From positions 1 to 64,000 of the forward strand of contig NZ_JBGUAZ010000011.1 of NCBI RefSeq assembly GCF_041821085.1: a stretch of 64,000 nt of DNA, read 5' to 3'. Source of the DNA: Natrinema sp. HArc-T2 (lineage in GTDB: Archaea > Halobacteriota > Halobacteria > Halobacteriales > Natrialbaceae). The stretch's first letter is position 1. Every line of letters begins with the position of its first letter. The notes under the pieces were generated by a model. It ran no database searches and had not been told where the DNA came from. It saw only the letters and a list, made by a program, of their open reading frames with translations. Below, piece by piece: positions 7,684 to 16,119 of the stretch. The position numbers and the translations under genes are program-made.

Positions 7684-9624
7684 ATGACTGACCAATCGAC
7701 AACGACAGACACAGCGCCGGATCCGGAGCAGATCGAGGTGTCAGTCGAGAACCTCGGTGGGATCGAGCGCTGTTCGGTCGGCCTCGAAACAGGGGTCAAC
7801 GTGCTGACCGGGAAGAACGCCACGAACCGGACGAGTTTCTTGCGGGCGCTCGTGGGCGCATTGGGCGGCTCGAAAACGACGCTCAAGAGCGATGCAGACG
7901 AGGGTCGAGTGTCAGTCGAGATCGGTTCCCACGTGTATCATCGGGAGTTCCACAGAACAGAGACAGGAATCACGACACATGGAACTCCATACACCGACGC
8001 GGAGCAACTGGTCGACAGCTTCGTCGCACTGCTCGAGGAGAACCCAGCACGACGTGCAGTGCAACGTGGTGACGATCTCCGCGAGATCATCATGCGGCCC
8101 GTCGACACTGACGAAATCGAACGGCAGATCCAAAGCCTCAAAGCGGACAAGGAGGCCCTCGAACAACGTCTCACAGAAGTCGACCGACGGACTGAACAGC
8201 TCCCGACTCTCGAAGAGCGACGGGCCAGTCTCACGGCGGAGATCGAGTCGATCAATTCGGAACTGGAGACGCTGCGAGCCGAGGTCGAGGCGTTCGAGGC
8301 TGATGCGGAGATGGCTGTGGAAGCTGAAGCGGTAATGGAACGGCTCGACGCTCGGCGGCAACAACTCAACGAAACGGAAGATCGGATCGACGTGCTCACT
8401 GCCGAGTTGGATGCACTCCGTGACAAACCGGCAGCCCTCCGTAGCGAACAGGCAGAACTTCCAGACCACTCGAAAGACGATCTGAAAGCCGTCCAGGAGC
8501 GACTCGAAGCAGTCAGGCGTGAGAAACGCAACGTCGACGAGACGATCACGAACCTCACGACGATCGTCGAGTTCAATGAGGACGTACTCTCCGGCGACAG
8601 CTCTGACTTAGAGAGTCTGCAATCAGCTACAGAGACCCCAGCCGCCGAACTCGCCCCCGATTCAGAACAGTCGGTCGACTGCTGGACCTGTGGCACCACG
8701 GTCAAGCGGGGAGACATAACGAACCGGCTGGAAAGCTTGCGCACTGTCATTCAAGAGAAACGGTCCGAGCAGACCGATCTCGCAAAGGAAGCAAGCGAAC
8801 TGGAATCCAAACAACAGTCGATCATCGAAACGATCGATAGGCGGCAAGCGGTTGCCGACCGGCTCACGACTGTCGAAGAGAAACTCAACCGGAAGTCGAC
8901 ACAGCTTGCGGAACTCGAAACGGACGCCGCCGAGCTTCGAGACAGCATCGAAACACTCGAACACGAAGTCGCAGAAACCGAGGAGCTACGGGATACCGAT
9001 CTGATGGACGCGTACGAACAGATCAGTGATCTCCAGTATGAGCGGGGCCAACTCCAGCAGGAGTTAGAAACTACAGTGGAGGAAATCGAAGCGATCGAAG
9101 CGTTACCGGACAGCGAGCAGCTACACGCAGAACTCGACGATGTCCGGGAATCACTCGCTCGCGAACGAACTCGGATCACAGATATCGAAACACAGGCAGT
9201 CGAGCAGTTTAACGAACACATGGACGATCTCCTGGCGGTCTTGGGATATAAAAACATCACGCGCGTCTGGATCGAGCGGAAACAGGCTGGTCGTGAGTCG
9301 TCGCCCGCAACCTTCGAGATGAACATCGTCCGCGAAACTGAGTCGGGGACGGTGTACGAAGATACGATCGACACGCTGAGCGAGAGTGAACGTGAGGTTA
9401 TCGGGCTCGTGTTCGCACTTGCTGGATACCTCGTCCACGATGTCTACGAATCGATTCCGTTCATGCTGTTGGACTCGCTCGAGGCGATCGACGCCGATAG
9501 AATCTCGGCGCTCGTCGACTACTTTTCCGAGTACGCCCCATATCTCGTCGTGGCACTGCTTCCCGAGGACTCGGCAGGCGTCGAAATCGACCACAGACGG
9601 GTCCCTGCAGACACATTGGACTGA
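7684..9624 (+). CDS. Archaea-specific SMC-related (Sph/Rad50-like) coiled-coil ATPase
   Basis: The protein of 646 residues has an N-terminal ATPase half with a modified Walker A (GKNATNRTS, residues 43-51, in which the canonical GKS/T Lys-Ser is replaced by Arg-Thr). Long coiled coils follow on both sides of a zinc-hook-like CWTC motif (near residue 330), then a C-terminal ATPase half with the ABC-type signature LSESEREVIGLVFALAG and Walker B PFMLLDSLEAID. It is much shorter than true SMC or Rad50 proteins. I chose the start MTDQSTT because upstream codons are uncharacteristic and an ATP-binding fold follows about 20 residues later. It is paired with RdfA, in agreement with the known pairing of Sph-type proteins and RdfA in shape control. 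The ATPase may be weak or absent given the Walker A change. Confidence 0.85.
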   Translation: MTDQSTTTDTAPDPEQIEVSVENLGGIERCSVGLETGVNVLTGKNATNRTSFLRALVGALGGSKTTLKSDADEGRVSVEIGSHVYHREFHRTETGITTHGTPYTDAEQLVDSFVALLEENPARRAVQRGDDLREIIMRPVDTDEIERQIQSLKADKEALEQRLTEVDRRTEQLPTLEERRASLTAEIESINSELETLRAEVEAFEADAEMAVEAEAVMERLDARRQQLNETEDRIDVLTAELDALRDKPAALRSEQAELPDHSKDDLKAVQERLEAVRREKRNVDETITNLTTIVEFNEDVLSGDSSDLESLQSATETPAAELAPDSEQSVDCWTCGTTVKRGDITNRLESLRTVIQEKRSEQTDLAKEASELESKQQSIIETIDRRQAVADRLTTVEEKLNRKSTQLAELETDAAELRDSIETLEHEVAETEELRDTDLMDAYEQISDLQYERGQLQQELETTVEEIEAIEALPDSEQLHAELDDVRESLARERTRITDIETQAVEQFNEHMDDLLAVLGYKNITRVWIERKQAGRESSPATFEMNIVRETESGTVYEDTIDTLSESEREVIGLVFALAGYLVHDVYESIPFMLLDSLEAIDADRISALVDYFSEYAPYLVVALLPEDSAGVEIDHRRVPADTLD

Positions 9625-10063
9625 TCTCGCGTCCACAGCTGTGCTTCGCGTCGTCGTCATACCTGTGCACTCACCCTCGCCGAGACGCCGTCGCCGAAGC
9701 CTACGATTCTAGCGAATGCTGAAGTCGAAGTCAGTTCGCTGAGAGAGTGGGTCCACACATGGTGAACAGCAGACTCCGACTGAGTCTCTTGATATGGGAA
9801 TCTACTGCCGGTGATGTGGAACGTGACGCTCCTCAGCACCGAAAAGCGTGCATTGCTATTCACGAAAGGCGGAATCAGTACGGCTCGATCCGGGCTCCCG
9901 TCACTGGTCGTCCAGTCGTTGTGGATATGTCGTGTCAACCGACTCTCGGACGCTCGCCGAGTTCACGCTACGTGAATGACAACTCTGTTCGCTGGTGTAC
10001 AAATCGGGTGTCGGGTTCACGATTGTCGATAACTATAACCCGATCCCGCCTAGTCCATGATGT
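9625..10063. other. Intergenic gap of about 440 bases
   Basis: I see no gene or strong repeat. The sequence ataacccgat near 10035 lies at a suitable distance to be a weak promoter element for the IclR-type gene that starts at 10064. Confidence 0.5.
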
Positions 10064-10834
10064 ATGATATCAAACCCGTCATCGAGGCAGGTCAAATCCG
10101 TCGAGACCTCCTTCGAGATCATCCACCTGCTCCAGGAGTACGGAGGTGCCACGCTAAACGAAGTGGCAGCCCACCTCGAGATCGCCAAGAGTACAGCCCA
10201 CAACTACCTGGGAACGCTCGAATCGATGGGGTACGTGGTGAAACGGGACAGAACCTACCGATTGGGGCTTCGGTTTCTCACACACGGAATGGCAGCCAGA
10301 AACAGTCTGTCCATCGCCGATATCGTCCAGCAGTCGCTTGTAACGGTCGCTCAGGAGACCGGACAGTCGACGTGGTGGATCGTAGAGGAGTTCGGTCGGG
10401 GGTTTTTCGTCGATAATGCAGTTCCCGATGAGGACGGTGATAGCTACGGAACTATCGGGAAGCGGTCGTACCTCCACACGCACGCACCGGGAAAGGCGAT
10501 ACTCGCCCAACTGTCCAGAGACTACGTCTGGGAACTCATCGACTATCACGGATTGCCGATTTACACGACGAAGACGATTACGGACGCTGACACGCTCATC
10601 CAGGAGTTAGACACGATTCGTGATCAGGGATATGCAGTGAGTGACGGGGAAACAGCACTCGGCGTACAATCGACTGGCGTGGCGTTCGAGGACCCATACG
10701 GTGGCACAAACGCGATCGGTGTGTTCGGATACACGCACGACTTTGGCGGCGAGAGTCTCGAGAAAGACATTCCATCGCTGTTGAAACATGTTGTGAGTGA
10801 CATCACCCAGTCACTCGAACGGGAGGTCGAGTGA
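10064..10834 (+). CDS. IclR-family transcriptional regulator
   Basis: A 256-residue protein with an N-terminal winged helix (SSRQVKSVETSFEIIHLLQE, ATLNEVAAHLEIAKSTAHNYLGTLE) and the C-terminal IclR ligand domain (about 85-255) with the usual THAPGKAIL and VSDGETALGVQSTGVAF motifs. IclR proteins sense small carboxylates, aromatics or acyl-CoA precursors. Its stop overlaps the upstream side of the next gene, an acyl-adenylate-forming family member, whose ribosome-binding sequence lies inside this coding region. It therefore probably controls this operon and perhaps the transporter operon at 13.2-21.6 kb. The ligand is not deducible. Confidence 0.9.
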   Translation: MISNPSSRQVKSVETSFEIIHLLQEYGGATLNEVAAHLEIAKSTAHNYLGTLESMGYVVKRDRTYRLGLRFLTHGMAARNSLSIADIVQQSLVTVAQETGQSTWWIVEEFGRGFFVDNAVPDEDGDSYGTIGKRSYLHTHAPGKAILAQLSRDYVWELIDYHGLPIYTTKTITDADTLIQELDTIRDQGYAVSDGETALGVQSTGVAFEDPYGGTNAIGVFGYTHDFGGESLEKDIPSLLKHVVSDITQSLEREVE

Positions 10835-10836
10835 GT

Positions 10837-12444
10837 ATGGATGCGATTTCGCCACCTGAAACGCTCCGGACTGTCAAGAGTGCTGTCGAGATGAAAGCAG
10901 CGAGGAACAAAGACAAACCCTTCCTCCATTACCGAAACCAAGTGATTTCGTACGCTGAACTCGATCGCAACGCTGACGCGATCGCCACCAAACTCCGCGC
11001 GCAGGGAGTCGAAAAGGGTGACACCGTCTGTCTGTTCATGTACAACTGTCCCGAGTACATCTTCGTCTTCTTTGCACTCGCAAAGATCGGAGCCGTCGCG
11101 GCCCCGATCGATACGCGGTTCCGGGGTGAAACACTGGTGTACGTTCTCACCCAGTCTGACGCGACCACGATTTTCATCGACGCGAAAACGCGCCCAGAGT
11201 ACGAGTCAGTCACCGCTTCGGTTCCGAACATCACGAGAGAGTACCTCATCGACGAGACTGGCACCGACCACCCGTACCGGAAGTTCGACACGCTCCTCGA
11301 GGACGACTCGATGTCTACGCCGACGACAGCCGTCGAACCGTCGGACCCACTCGCAGTGATCTACGTCCAGCGGAACGCAACCGAACAGCCGAAGGGCGTC
11401 GTGCTCCCCCACTACTCGTATATTAATACCGGCTGGGAGGCGTGCGAGAACCTGTTCGATTTTACCGAAGACGACCGCATATTCACGACGCTGCCACTGT
11501 ACAGTAGCTTCACGTTTCATCTCGGCGTTATCGGGACGCTACTTGCCGATGCGGAGTTCGTCCTCGCCGGACAGTTCGATCCATCGCGGTTCTGGGAGCA
11601 GATCGAGTCCTCCGACGCTACCGTGTTTCTATATCTCAGTCGGATGCTCTCGGTGCTTTACAACCAAGACGAGAAACCGACCAACGGTGAGACGCCGATC
11701 GAGTTGGCCATCGGCCACAGCTTCGGATTCACAACGGATGAAGAGATGTTCCGAACACTGGAAGAACGGTTCGACATCACCATCCTCGAGGGATACGGTG
11801 TCACACCAGCGACCATTGTCACCTACAACTGTCCGGACGACCGACGGCTTGGAAGCGTCGGTAAAGAAGCGTCGTACGTCGATCTTGAGATCGTCGATGG
11901 GGACGACTGGCCCGTGTCACCGGGCGAAACAGGTGAGATCGTCGTTCGTCCGACGGAACCGCACACGATGATGCAAGGCTACTACAACCAACCCGAGGCC
12001 ACCACGGAAGCCGTTCGGAATCAGTGGCTTCACACCGGCGGGATCGGCTACAAAGACGACGACGGATACCTCCACTTCGTCGCGAACAGGGACAACTCGA
12101 TCTATCGTGGCCGCATCGATGGCCGGATCTCATCGCTCGAGATCGAGAGTGTGATCGATGCCCACCCCGGTGTTCGCCAGTCGAGTGTCGTCGGTGTGAC
12201 CAACGAGGCGGGTAGCGAAGAGATCAAGGCGTTCGTAGTCCCCGAAGCCGACGCCGACATCACACCGATCGATATCTGCAAACGCTGTGAACGACAGCTC
12301 CCCTACCTCAAAGTCCCACGATACATCGAGATCCGCGAGGAGTTCCCCCGGAGTCCATCGGGGAAGATCAGAAAGCAAGAGCTCAAAGCCGAGGGGACAG
12401 TGAACGCGTGGGACCGCAAGAGTGGATACGAACTGAGCCGATAA
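10837..12444 (+). CDS. Acyl-CoA ligase family protein with altered active-site motifs
   Basis: A 535-residue protein of the ANL (AMP-binding) superfamily. The overall fold is clear: the N-terminal A-domain, EGYGVTPATI where other members have YGxTE, QGYYNQPEAT, and the C-terminal SPSGKIRKQEL with the catalytic Lys. Two nearly invariant motifs are changed. The phosphate loop, normally TSGTTGxPKG, reads QRNATEQPKG, and the ribose-binding TGD reads TGG. This suggests weak or absent adenylation or an altered reaction. I prefer ATG 10837 over GTG 10831 because ggaggt at 10822-10827 is spaced 9 bases from it. It follows the IclR gene directly. It may still be a ligase, but a regulatory or carrier role is possible. 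Confidence 0.8.
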   Translation: MDAISPPETLRTVKSAVEMKAARNKDKPFLHYRNQVISYAELDRNADAIATKLRAQGVEKGDTVCLFMYNCPEYIFVFFALAKIGAVAAPIDTRFRGETLVYVLTQSDATTIFIDAKTRPEYESVTASVPNITREYLIDETGTDHPYRKFDTLLEDDSMSTPTTAVEPSDPLAVIYVQRNATEQPKGVVLPHYSYINTGWEACENLFDFTEDDRIFTTLPLYSSFTFHLGVIGTLLADAEFVLAGQFDPSRFWEQIESSDATVFLYLSRMLSVLYNQDEKPTNGETPIELAIGHSFGFTTDEEMFRTLEERFDITILEGYGVTPATIVTYNCPDDRRLGSVGKEASYVDLEIVDGDDWPVSPGETGEIVVRPTEPHTMMQGYYNQPEATTEAVRNQWLHTGGIGYKDDDGYLHFVANRDNSIYRGRIDGRISSLEIESVIDAHPGVRQSSVVGVTNEAGSEEIKAFVVPEADADITPIDICKRCERQLPYLKVPRYIEIREEFPRSPSGKIRKQELKAEGTVNAWDRKSGYELSR

Positions 12445-12504
12445 CGCCAGTCAGTCTGGATGTGAAAATATTCTTATAAGATTGCCGTGTGGAAAATCGA
12501 GCGG

Positions 12505-12906
12505 TTAGTCTTCGTCGTCGGTGCTACAGACGAGAACCGGACGGGTCGTGTTCAGGATTACCGCCTGCGTGACGCTCCCGAACAATACCTTGCCCGTCGG
12601 TGTCCGCTTTCGACCCGCGAGTACGATACGGTCTGCGTCGTGTCTGTCGGCGGCATGAATAATCGCAGTGGCCGGATCGCCACTGGTCCCCTCGAGTTCG
12701 ACGTCGATGTCGGCGTCCTCGAGTATCTCTCGAGCACGTCTGACTGCGCCGACCTGCTCGACCGTTCCGCCTTGGGGGTTCTCGCCGAAGTCGTGGAGGA
12801 GTATCGCCGTAATTTCCGACGCTGCGCACGGAATCTGTGCGACTGTGTTCGCCTGTGACACTGCACGATCGGTATCCGTGTCAATACCAAGTACAACTGT
12901 GAACAT
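12505..12906 (-). CDS. UspA-family universal stress protein
   Basis: A 133-residue single-domain Usp protein: beta strand MFTVVLGIDTDTD, helix with nucleotide-contact Asp, and the C-terminal ATP-binding signature AGRKRTPTGKVLFGSVTQAV (G-x2-G-x9-G-S/T type with some substitution) followed by the final strand PVLVCS. Such proteins are often ATP-binding dimers with roles in stress or as transporter partners. It is transcribed against its neighbours and sits between the ligase-like gene and the ABC transporter operon. Haloarchaeal Usp genes are frequently found beside transporters, so a regulatory link is plausible but unproven. Confidence 0.85.
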   Translation of the reverse strand: MFTVVLGIDTDTDRAVSQANTVAQIPCAASEITAILLHDFGENPQGGTVEQVGAVRRAREILEDADIDVELEGTSGDPATAIIHAADRHDADRIVLAGRKRTPTGKVLFGSVTQAVILNTTRPVLVCSTDDED

Positions 12907-13159
12907 GTAGCAAACATCGAAGCTATGCTATATTATTGTATCGGACAGTGTTTGCCAGCGGAAGTTATGTGGATATAATAGAAGATCGTCTGACCGGCAC
13001 AGGTGGCCTCGGCCTGCAGCGTCGAGAGTGCGCGCCCAAGCTGTTTCTCGTTCATGTGGCACCATTCGCCAATTAATATGGTGGAAATAATACTGTATAT
13101 GCTTACGATGCCGATTATTACACTCTCACGTTGGATGAAAATCCACGATATCCGTAATC

Positions 13160-13172
13160 TATATATAATATG
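13160..13172 (+). promoter_or_regulatory. TATA box of the ABC transporter operon
   Basis: The run tatatataatatg lies 29-41 bases upstream of the substrate-binding protein ATG at 13201. This predicts a short leader of about 10-15 bases. The surrounding gap (12907-13200) has no gene that I accept; a 40-codon frame at 12933-13055 (minus) is too short to judge. Confidence 0.5.
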
Positions 13173-13200
13173 TATTCATCTCCGTTTGTTGTGTTAATCC

Positions 13201-14448
13201 ATGACAAACCAGGAGATAGCATCTGAAACGGAAGCGTGCGAACGGAGAACAGTGCTCAAAGGATTCGGCGGTGCTGCAGCAGGTGTAACAACGCTGTCGC
13301 TCGCCGGTTGTCTCGGTAGCGGCGACGGCAGCGGTGGCGTGTCAGTGCCCGGCCTCTACGACATGAGCGGTGCGACATCTGACGTCGGAAAGCCGTCCGG
13401 AATCGGCTCTCGTGACGCGATCAAGTGGATCAACGAAAACGACGAGTTGGACACGGAGATCGATCACCCGTGGCAGGACTACGCGTACGACGTGCCCACG
13501 GCAAAGAGTGCGTACGACGAGTACACGAGTGGATCGAAACCCCCCGTCATCATCGGCTGGGGTACTGCTGACACGGAAGCACTGTCTCCGTCGGTCGCTC
13601 GAGATCGTATCGTATACATCTCGGCGTCCTACTCGGCGAAGTTGGTCAAAGAGGAGACGCCGTTCAATTTCTTCGGCAACCTCGACTACACTAGCCAGGC
13701 CCGCGCACACCTCAAGTGGATCAAAGAGAACGATCCTGACGCGAAGGTGGCGTTTATTTTCTCGAATACGGCGTTCGGGAAATCGCCGGTCGAAGGCGGT
13801 CGCCAGTACGCGGAATCACTGGGACTGGATCTCGGTGAGAACATCAACCTCTCACTGACTGCAAACTCGGCGAAGACGCAGCTGCGAAAGGCCAAGAACC
13901 GAAACATCGACTACCTCATCCACCAGAACACGGCGGCACCGATGCAGGTGCTGCTGTCCGACCGGCAGGACGTCTACCCTGACGTCAACGTAATGGGACT
14001 TACCTACACGGTCGACGAGTTGCGTGCACAGGAATCGCCGGAACTGTTCGAGGGTGTCCGGTATGCGTCCGGGTTCAAGGTGTTCAATGAGGTCATGGCC
14101 AGCGACGTGCCGGGCAAGAAGATCATCGAGGAATCCTTCGAGCGTGAAGGACGGTCGATGGACGACCCGTCCGTAGCGAATCTCAACTACGTCCGTGGCG
14201 TCATCCACGCGCTTCTGGCGCTGAAAGGGCTCACAGAGGCCGACGACATGAACAGTGGACAGAGCGTCCGCGAAGGCCTGTTCAACGTGAGCGACTGGGA
14301 CGTCCGCGGCCTGGCAGAGCCGTTCACCTACTCGGAGGACGACCGTCGTCCGACGATGAACGGTCGGATCTACCAGGTGACAGACGGCTCCTTCGAGTAC
14401 GATTCGACGATGGAACTCCCACGAAAAGACGAATGGATCGGGCTCTAA
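13201..14448 (+). CDS. Branched-chain amino acid-type ABC transporter substrate-binding lipoprotein
   Basis: A 415-residue protein with a twin-arginine signal (RRTVLKG at 15-21) and a lipobox LAGC (Cys37), so it is exported folded and lipid-anchored outside the cell. The mature part is a type I periplasmic-binding fold of the LivK class (SVPGLYDMSGATSDVGKPSG; then the middle AFIFSNTAFGKSPVEGGRQYA). It is the first gene of an operon LivK-LivF-LivG-ligase-LivH-LivM, with a 1-base gap to the next start. LivK-type receptors in such clusters bind amino acids, amides or aromatic and aliphatic carboxylates. The acyl-CoA ligase in the operon favours a carboxylic acid. Confidence 0.9.
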   Translation: MTNQEIASETEACERRTVLKGFGGAAAGVTTLSLAGCLGSGDGSGGVSVPGLYDMSGATSDVGKPSGIGSRDAIKWINENDELDTEIDHPWQDYAYDVPTAKSAYDEYTSGSKPPVIIGWGTADTEALSPSVARDRIVYISASYSAKLVKEETPFNFFGNLDYTSQARAHLKWIKENDPDAKVAFIFSNTAFGKSPVEGGRQYAESLGLDLGENINLSLTANSAKTQLRKAKNRNIDYLIHQNTAAPMQVLLSDRQDVYPDVNVMGLTYTVDELRAQESPELFEGVRYASGFKVFNEVMASDVPGKKIIEESFEREGRSMDDPSVANLNYVRGVIHALLALKGLTEADDMNSGQSVREGLFNVSDWDVRGLAEPFTYSEDDRRPTMNGRIYQVTDGSFEYDSTMELPRKDEWIGL

Positions 14449-14449
14449 C

Positions 14450-15271
14450 ATGACTGCCGGCGATACTACATCATCGCCTCCCGTCGTCGAACTCGACAAC
14501 GTCGAAATCGTGTACGACCGTCACTTCCTGGCTGTCCAGGGGGTTTCGATGGAGGCCAACAAAGGTGATATCGTGGCACTACTCGGTCCCAACGGTGCAG
14601 GCAAGAGCACCATCCTGAAAATGATCTCGGGAATCGGGCTGACCGAACGCGGTGAGGTAACCCGTGGGACCGTCCGCTATGAGGGGACCGACGTGACTAA
14701 CGCCGACACCAACCGAATGGTGAGCGAAGGGGTGACCCACATCCTTGAGGGACGGCGGTCGTTCGAGGATCTCACAGTCGAAGAGAACCTCCGATGTGGA
14801 CTGTACCGGGGTGGGCGACGCCTGTCCTACAGCGAGGAGGACTACGAACTCGCGTTCGAGTACTTCCCGCAACTGGAGGACATCCTCGACCTCAAGGCGG
14901 GATACACCAGTGGCGGCGAACAGCAGATGCTCGTCATCGCTCGCGCACTGATACACCGACCGAAGCTGCTGTTGCTCGACGAGCCGTCGCTCGGACTCGC
15001 ACCGAAGCTGGTTCAGGACATCTTCGAGACGCTGGTCGAGATCAACAGAAAAGAGGACATCACCATGATCGTGGCCGACCAGAACGCCAAACGGACGCTC
15101 GAGATCGCGGATTACGGCTACGTTATGGAAAACGGACAGGTCGAACTGCAGGATCCGGCTGAGACGCTGATGAACCGCGAGGAGATCAAGGAGTTCTACC
15201 TTGGAACCAGCCGCGAAGAGGGCCGGTACACGGATATCAAACACTACAAGATGCGCAAGCGGTGGACCTGA
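14450..15271 (+). CDS. ABC transporter ATP-binding protein, LivF type
   Basis: A 273-residue ATPase with Walker A GPNGAGKST, Q-loop region, signature TSGGEQQML, Walker B LLLLDEPSLGL and the LivF-like C-terminal part (VADQNAKRTLEIADYGYVMENGQVEL). It energises the import complex at the inner face of the membrane with the partner ATPase encoded next. The start lies 1 base after the stop of the receptor gene, which indicates translational coupling. The C-terminal tail of about 25 residues after EFYLG is longer than in typical LivF. Confidence 0.9.
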   Translation: MTAGDTTSSPPVVELDNVEIVYDRHFLAVQGVSMEANKGDIVALLGPNGAGKSTILKMISGIGLTERGEVTRGTVRYEGTDVTNADTNRMVSEGVTHILEGRRSFEDLTVEENLRCGLYRGGRRLSYSEEDYELAFEYFPQLEDILDLKAGYTSGGEQQMLVIARALIHRPKLLLLDEPSLGLAPKLVQDIFETLVEINRKEDITMIVADQNAKRTLEIADYGYVMENGQVELQDPAETLMNREEIKEFYLGTSREEGRYTDIKHYKMRKRWT

Positions 15272-15280
15272 TTCGAGACC

Positions 15281-16117
15281 ATGAGTAGCGAAACCACAAC
15301 GACAACCGAACCGAACATGGACCTCCGGGGTGGACCGAAGGTACCACCCGAACAGGCTGTCCTGGGCTGCAAAGACGTGACCAAAACGTTCGGTGCCGTG
15401 ACTGCCGTCGACGACGTTTCGATCGGGATCGATGAGGGAGAGTGGATCTCTATCGTCGGCCCGAACGGTGCGGGAAAGACGACGCTGCTGAACATCCTCA
15501 ATGGGTTCTACGACCCGGATCCGGGTGGTGAGGTCTACCTCAATGGAGAGGATGTCACCGCACTGAAATCCTACAAGCGTGCCCGCCGTGGTCTCGGTCG
15601 TACGTTCCAGGGATTGGAACTGTTCGAGAGCGAGGATGTCCTCGAGAACATCATGACGGTCAGAGCCGTCACGCAGCATCCGAATCTGTTGCAGGCGCTC
15701 ACGTTCTACGGCTCCGGTCGAAAGATCGAAGCTCAGAACATGCGGCGGGTCGAGGAGATCCTCGATTACCTCGAACTCTGGGAATACCGTCACAGCAAGA
15801 TATCCGGACTTCCGTTGGGGATCCGCCGTCGCGTCGACCTCGCACGGTCGCTCGCACTCGAGCCGGACGTGCTCCTCTTAGACGAAGCGATGAGTGGACT
15901 GACCTTCGACGAGAAGTACGACATGATCCGCTTTATCACCGATCTGTATGAGGAGGAAGGGCTCACCGTCGTGATGATCGAACACGACCTGGAAGTCGTG
16001 ACCGACGTCTCCGACCGGATGATTGTACTCCAGAAAGGTGGGCTCCTCGCGCGTGGCCCGCCCGCTGCAGTCGTGGAAGATCCCGAGGTCCGTCACGTCT
16101 ACACGGGGGTTGACTGA
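15281..16117 (+). CDS. ABC transporter ATP-binding protein, LivG type
   Basis: A 278-residue ATPase with Walker A GPNGAGKTT and a LivG-like insert (GLGRTFQGLELFESEDVLENIM). The signature region is unusual: LPLGIRRRVDLARSL replaces the common LPYGQQRRLEIAR, and Walker B reads LLLDEAMSGL with Ala where Pro is usual, though the catalytic Glu is kept. The variant signature recalls that in ligase-associated Liv clusters of bacteria, an observation from general knowledge. It is followed after 2 bases by the ligase gene, so they are one transcription and translation unit. Confidence 0.88.
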   Translation: MSSETTTTTEPNMDLRGGPKVPPEQAVLGCKDVTKTFGAVTAVDDVSIGIDEGEWISIVGPNGAGKTTLLNILNGFYDPDPGGEVYLNGEDVTALKSYKRARRGLGRTFQGLELFESEDVLENIMTVRAVTQHPNLLQALTFYGSGRKIEAQNMRRVEEILDYLELWEYRHSKISGLPLGIRRRVDLARSLALEPDVLLLDEAMSGLTFDEKYDMIRFITDLYEEEGLTVVMIEHDLEVVTDVSDRMIVLQKGGLLARGPPAAVVEDPEVRHVYTGVD

Positions 16118-16119
16118 TC

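Noticed and set aside
12933-13055. 40-codon minus-strand frame beginning MNEKQLGRALSTLQ
   Set aside because: A plausible-looking N-terminus but too short and ending in AT-rich sequence; perhaps a relic, not enough evidence.
14579-15793. 404-codon open frame on the minus strand
   Set aside because: Antisense to both transporter ATPase genes, which carry complete conserved motifs; no start signal or family resemblance.
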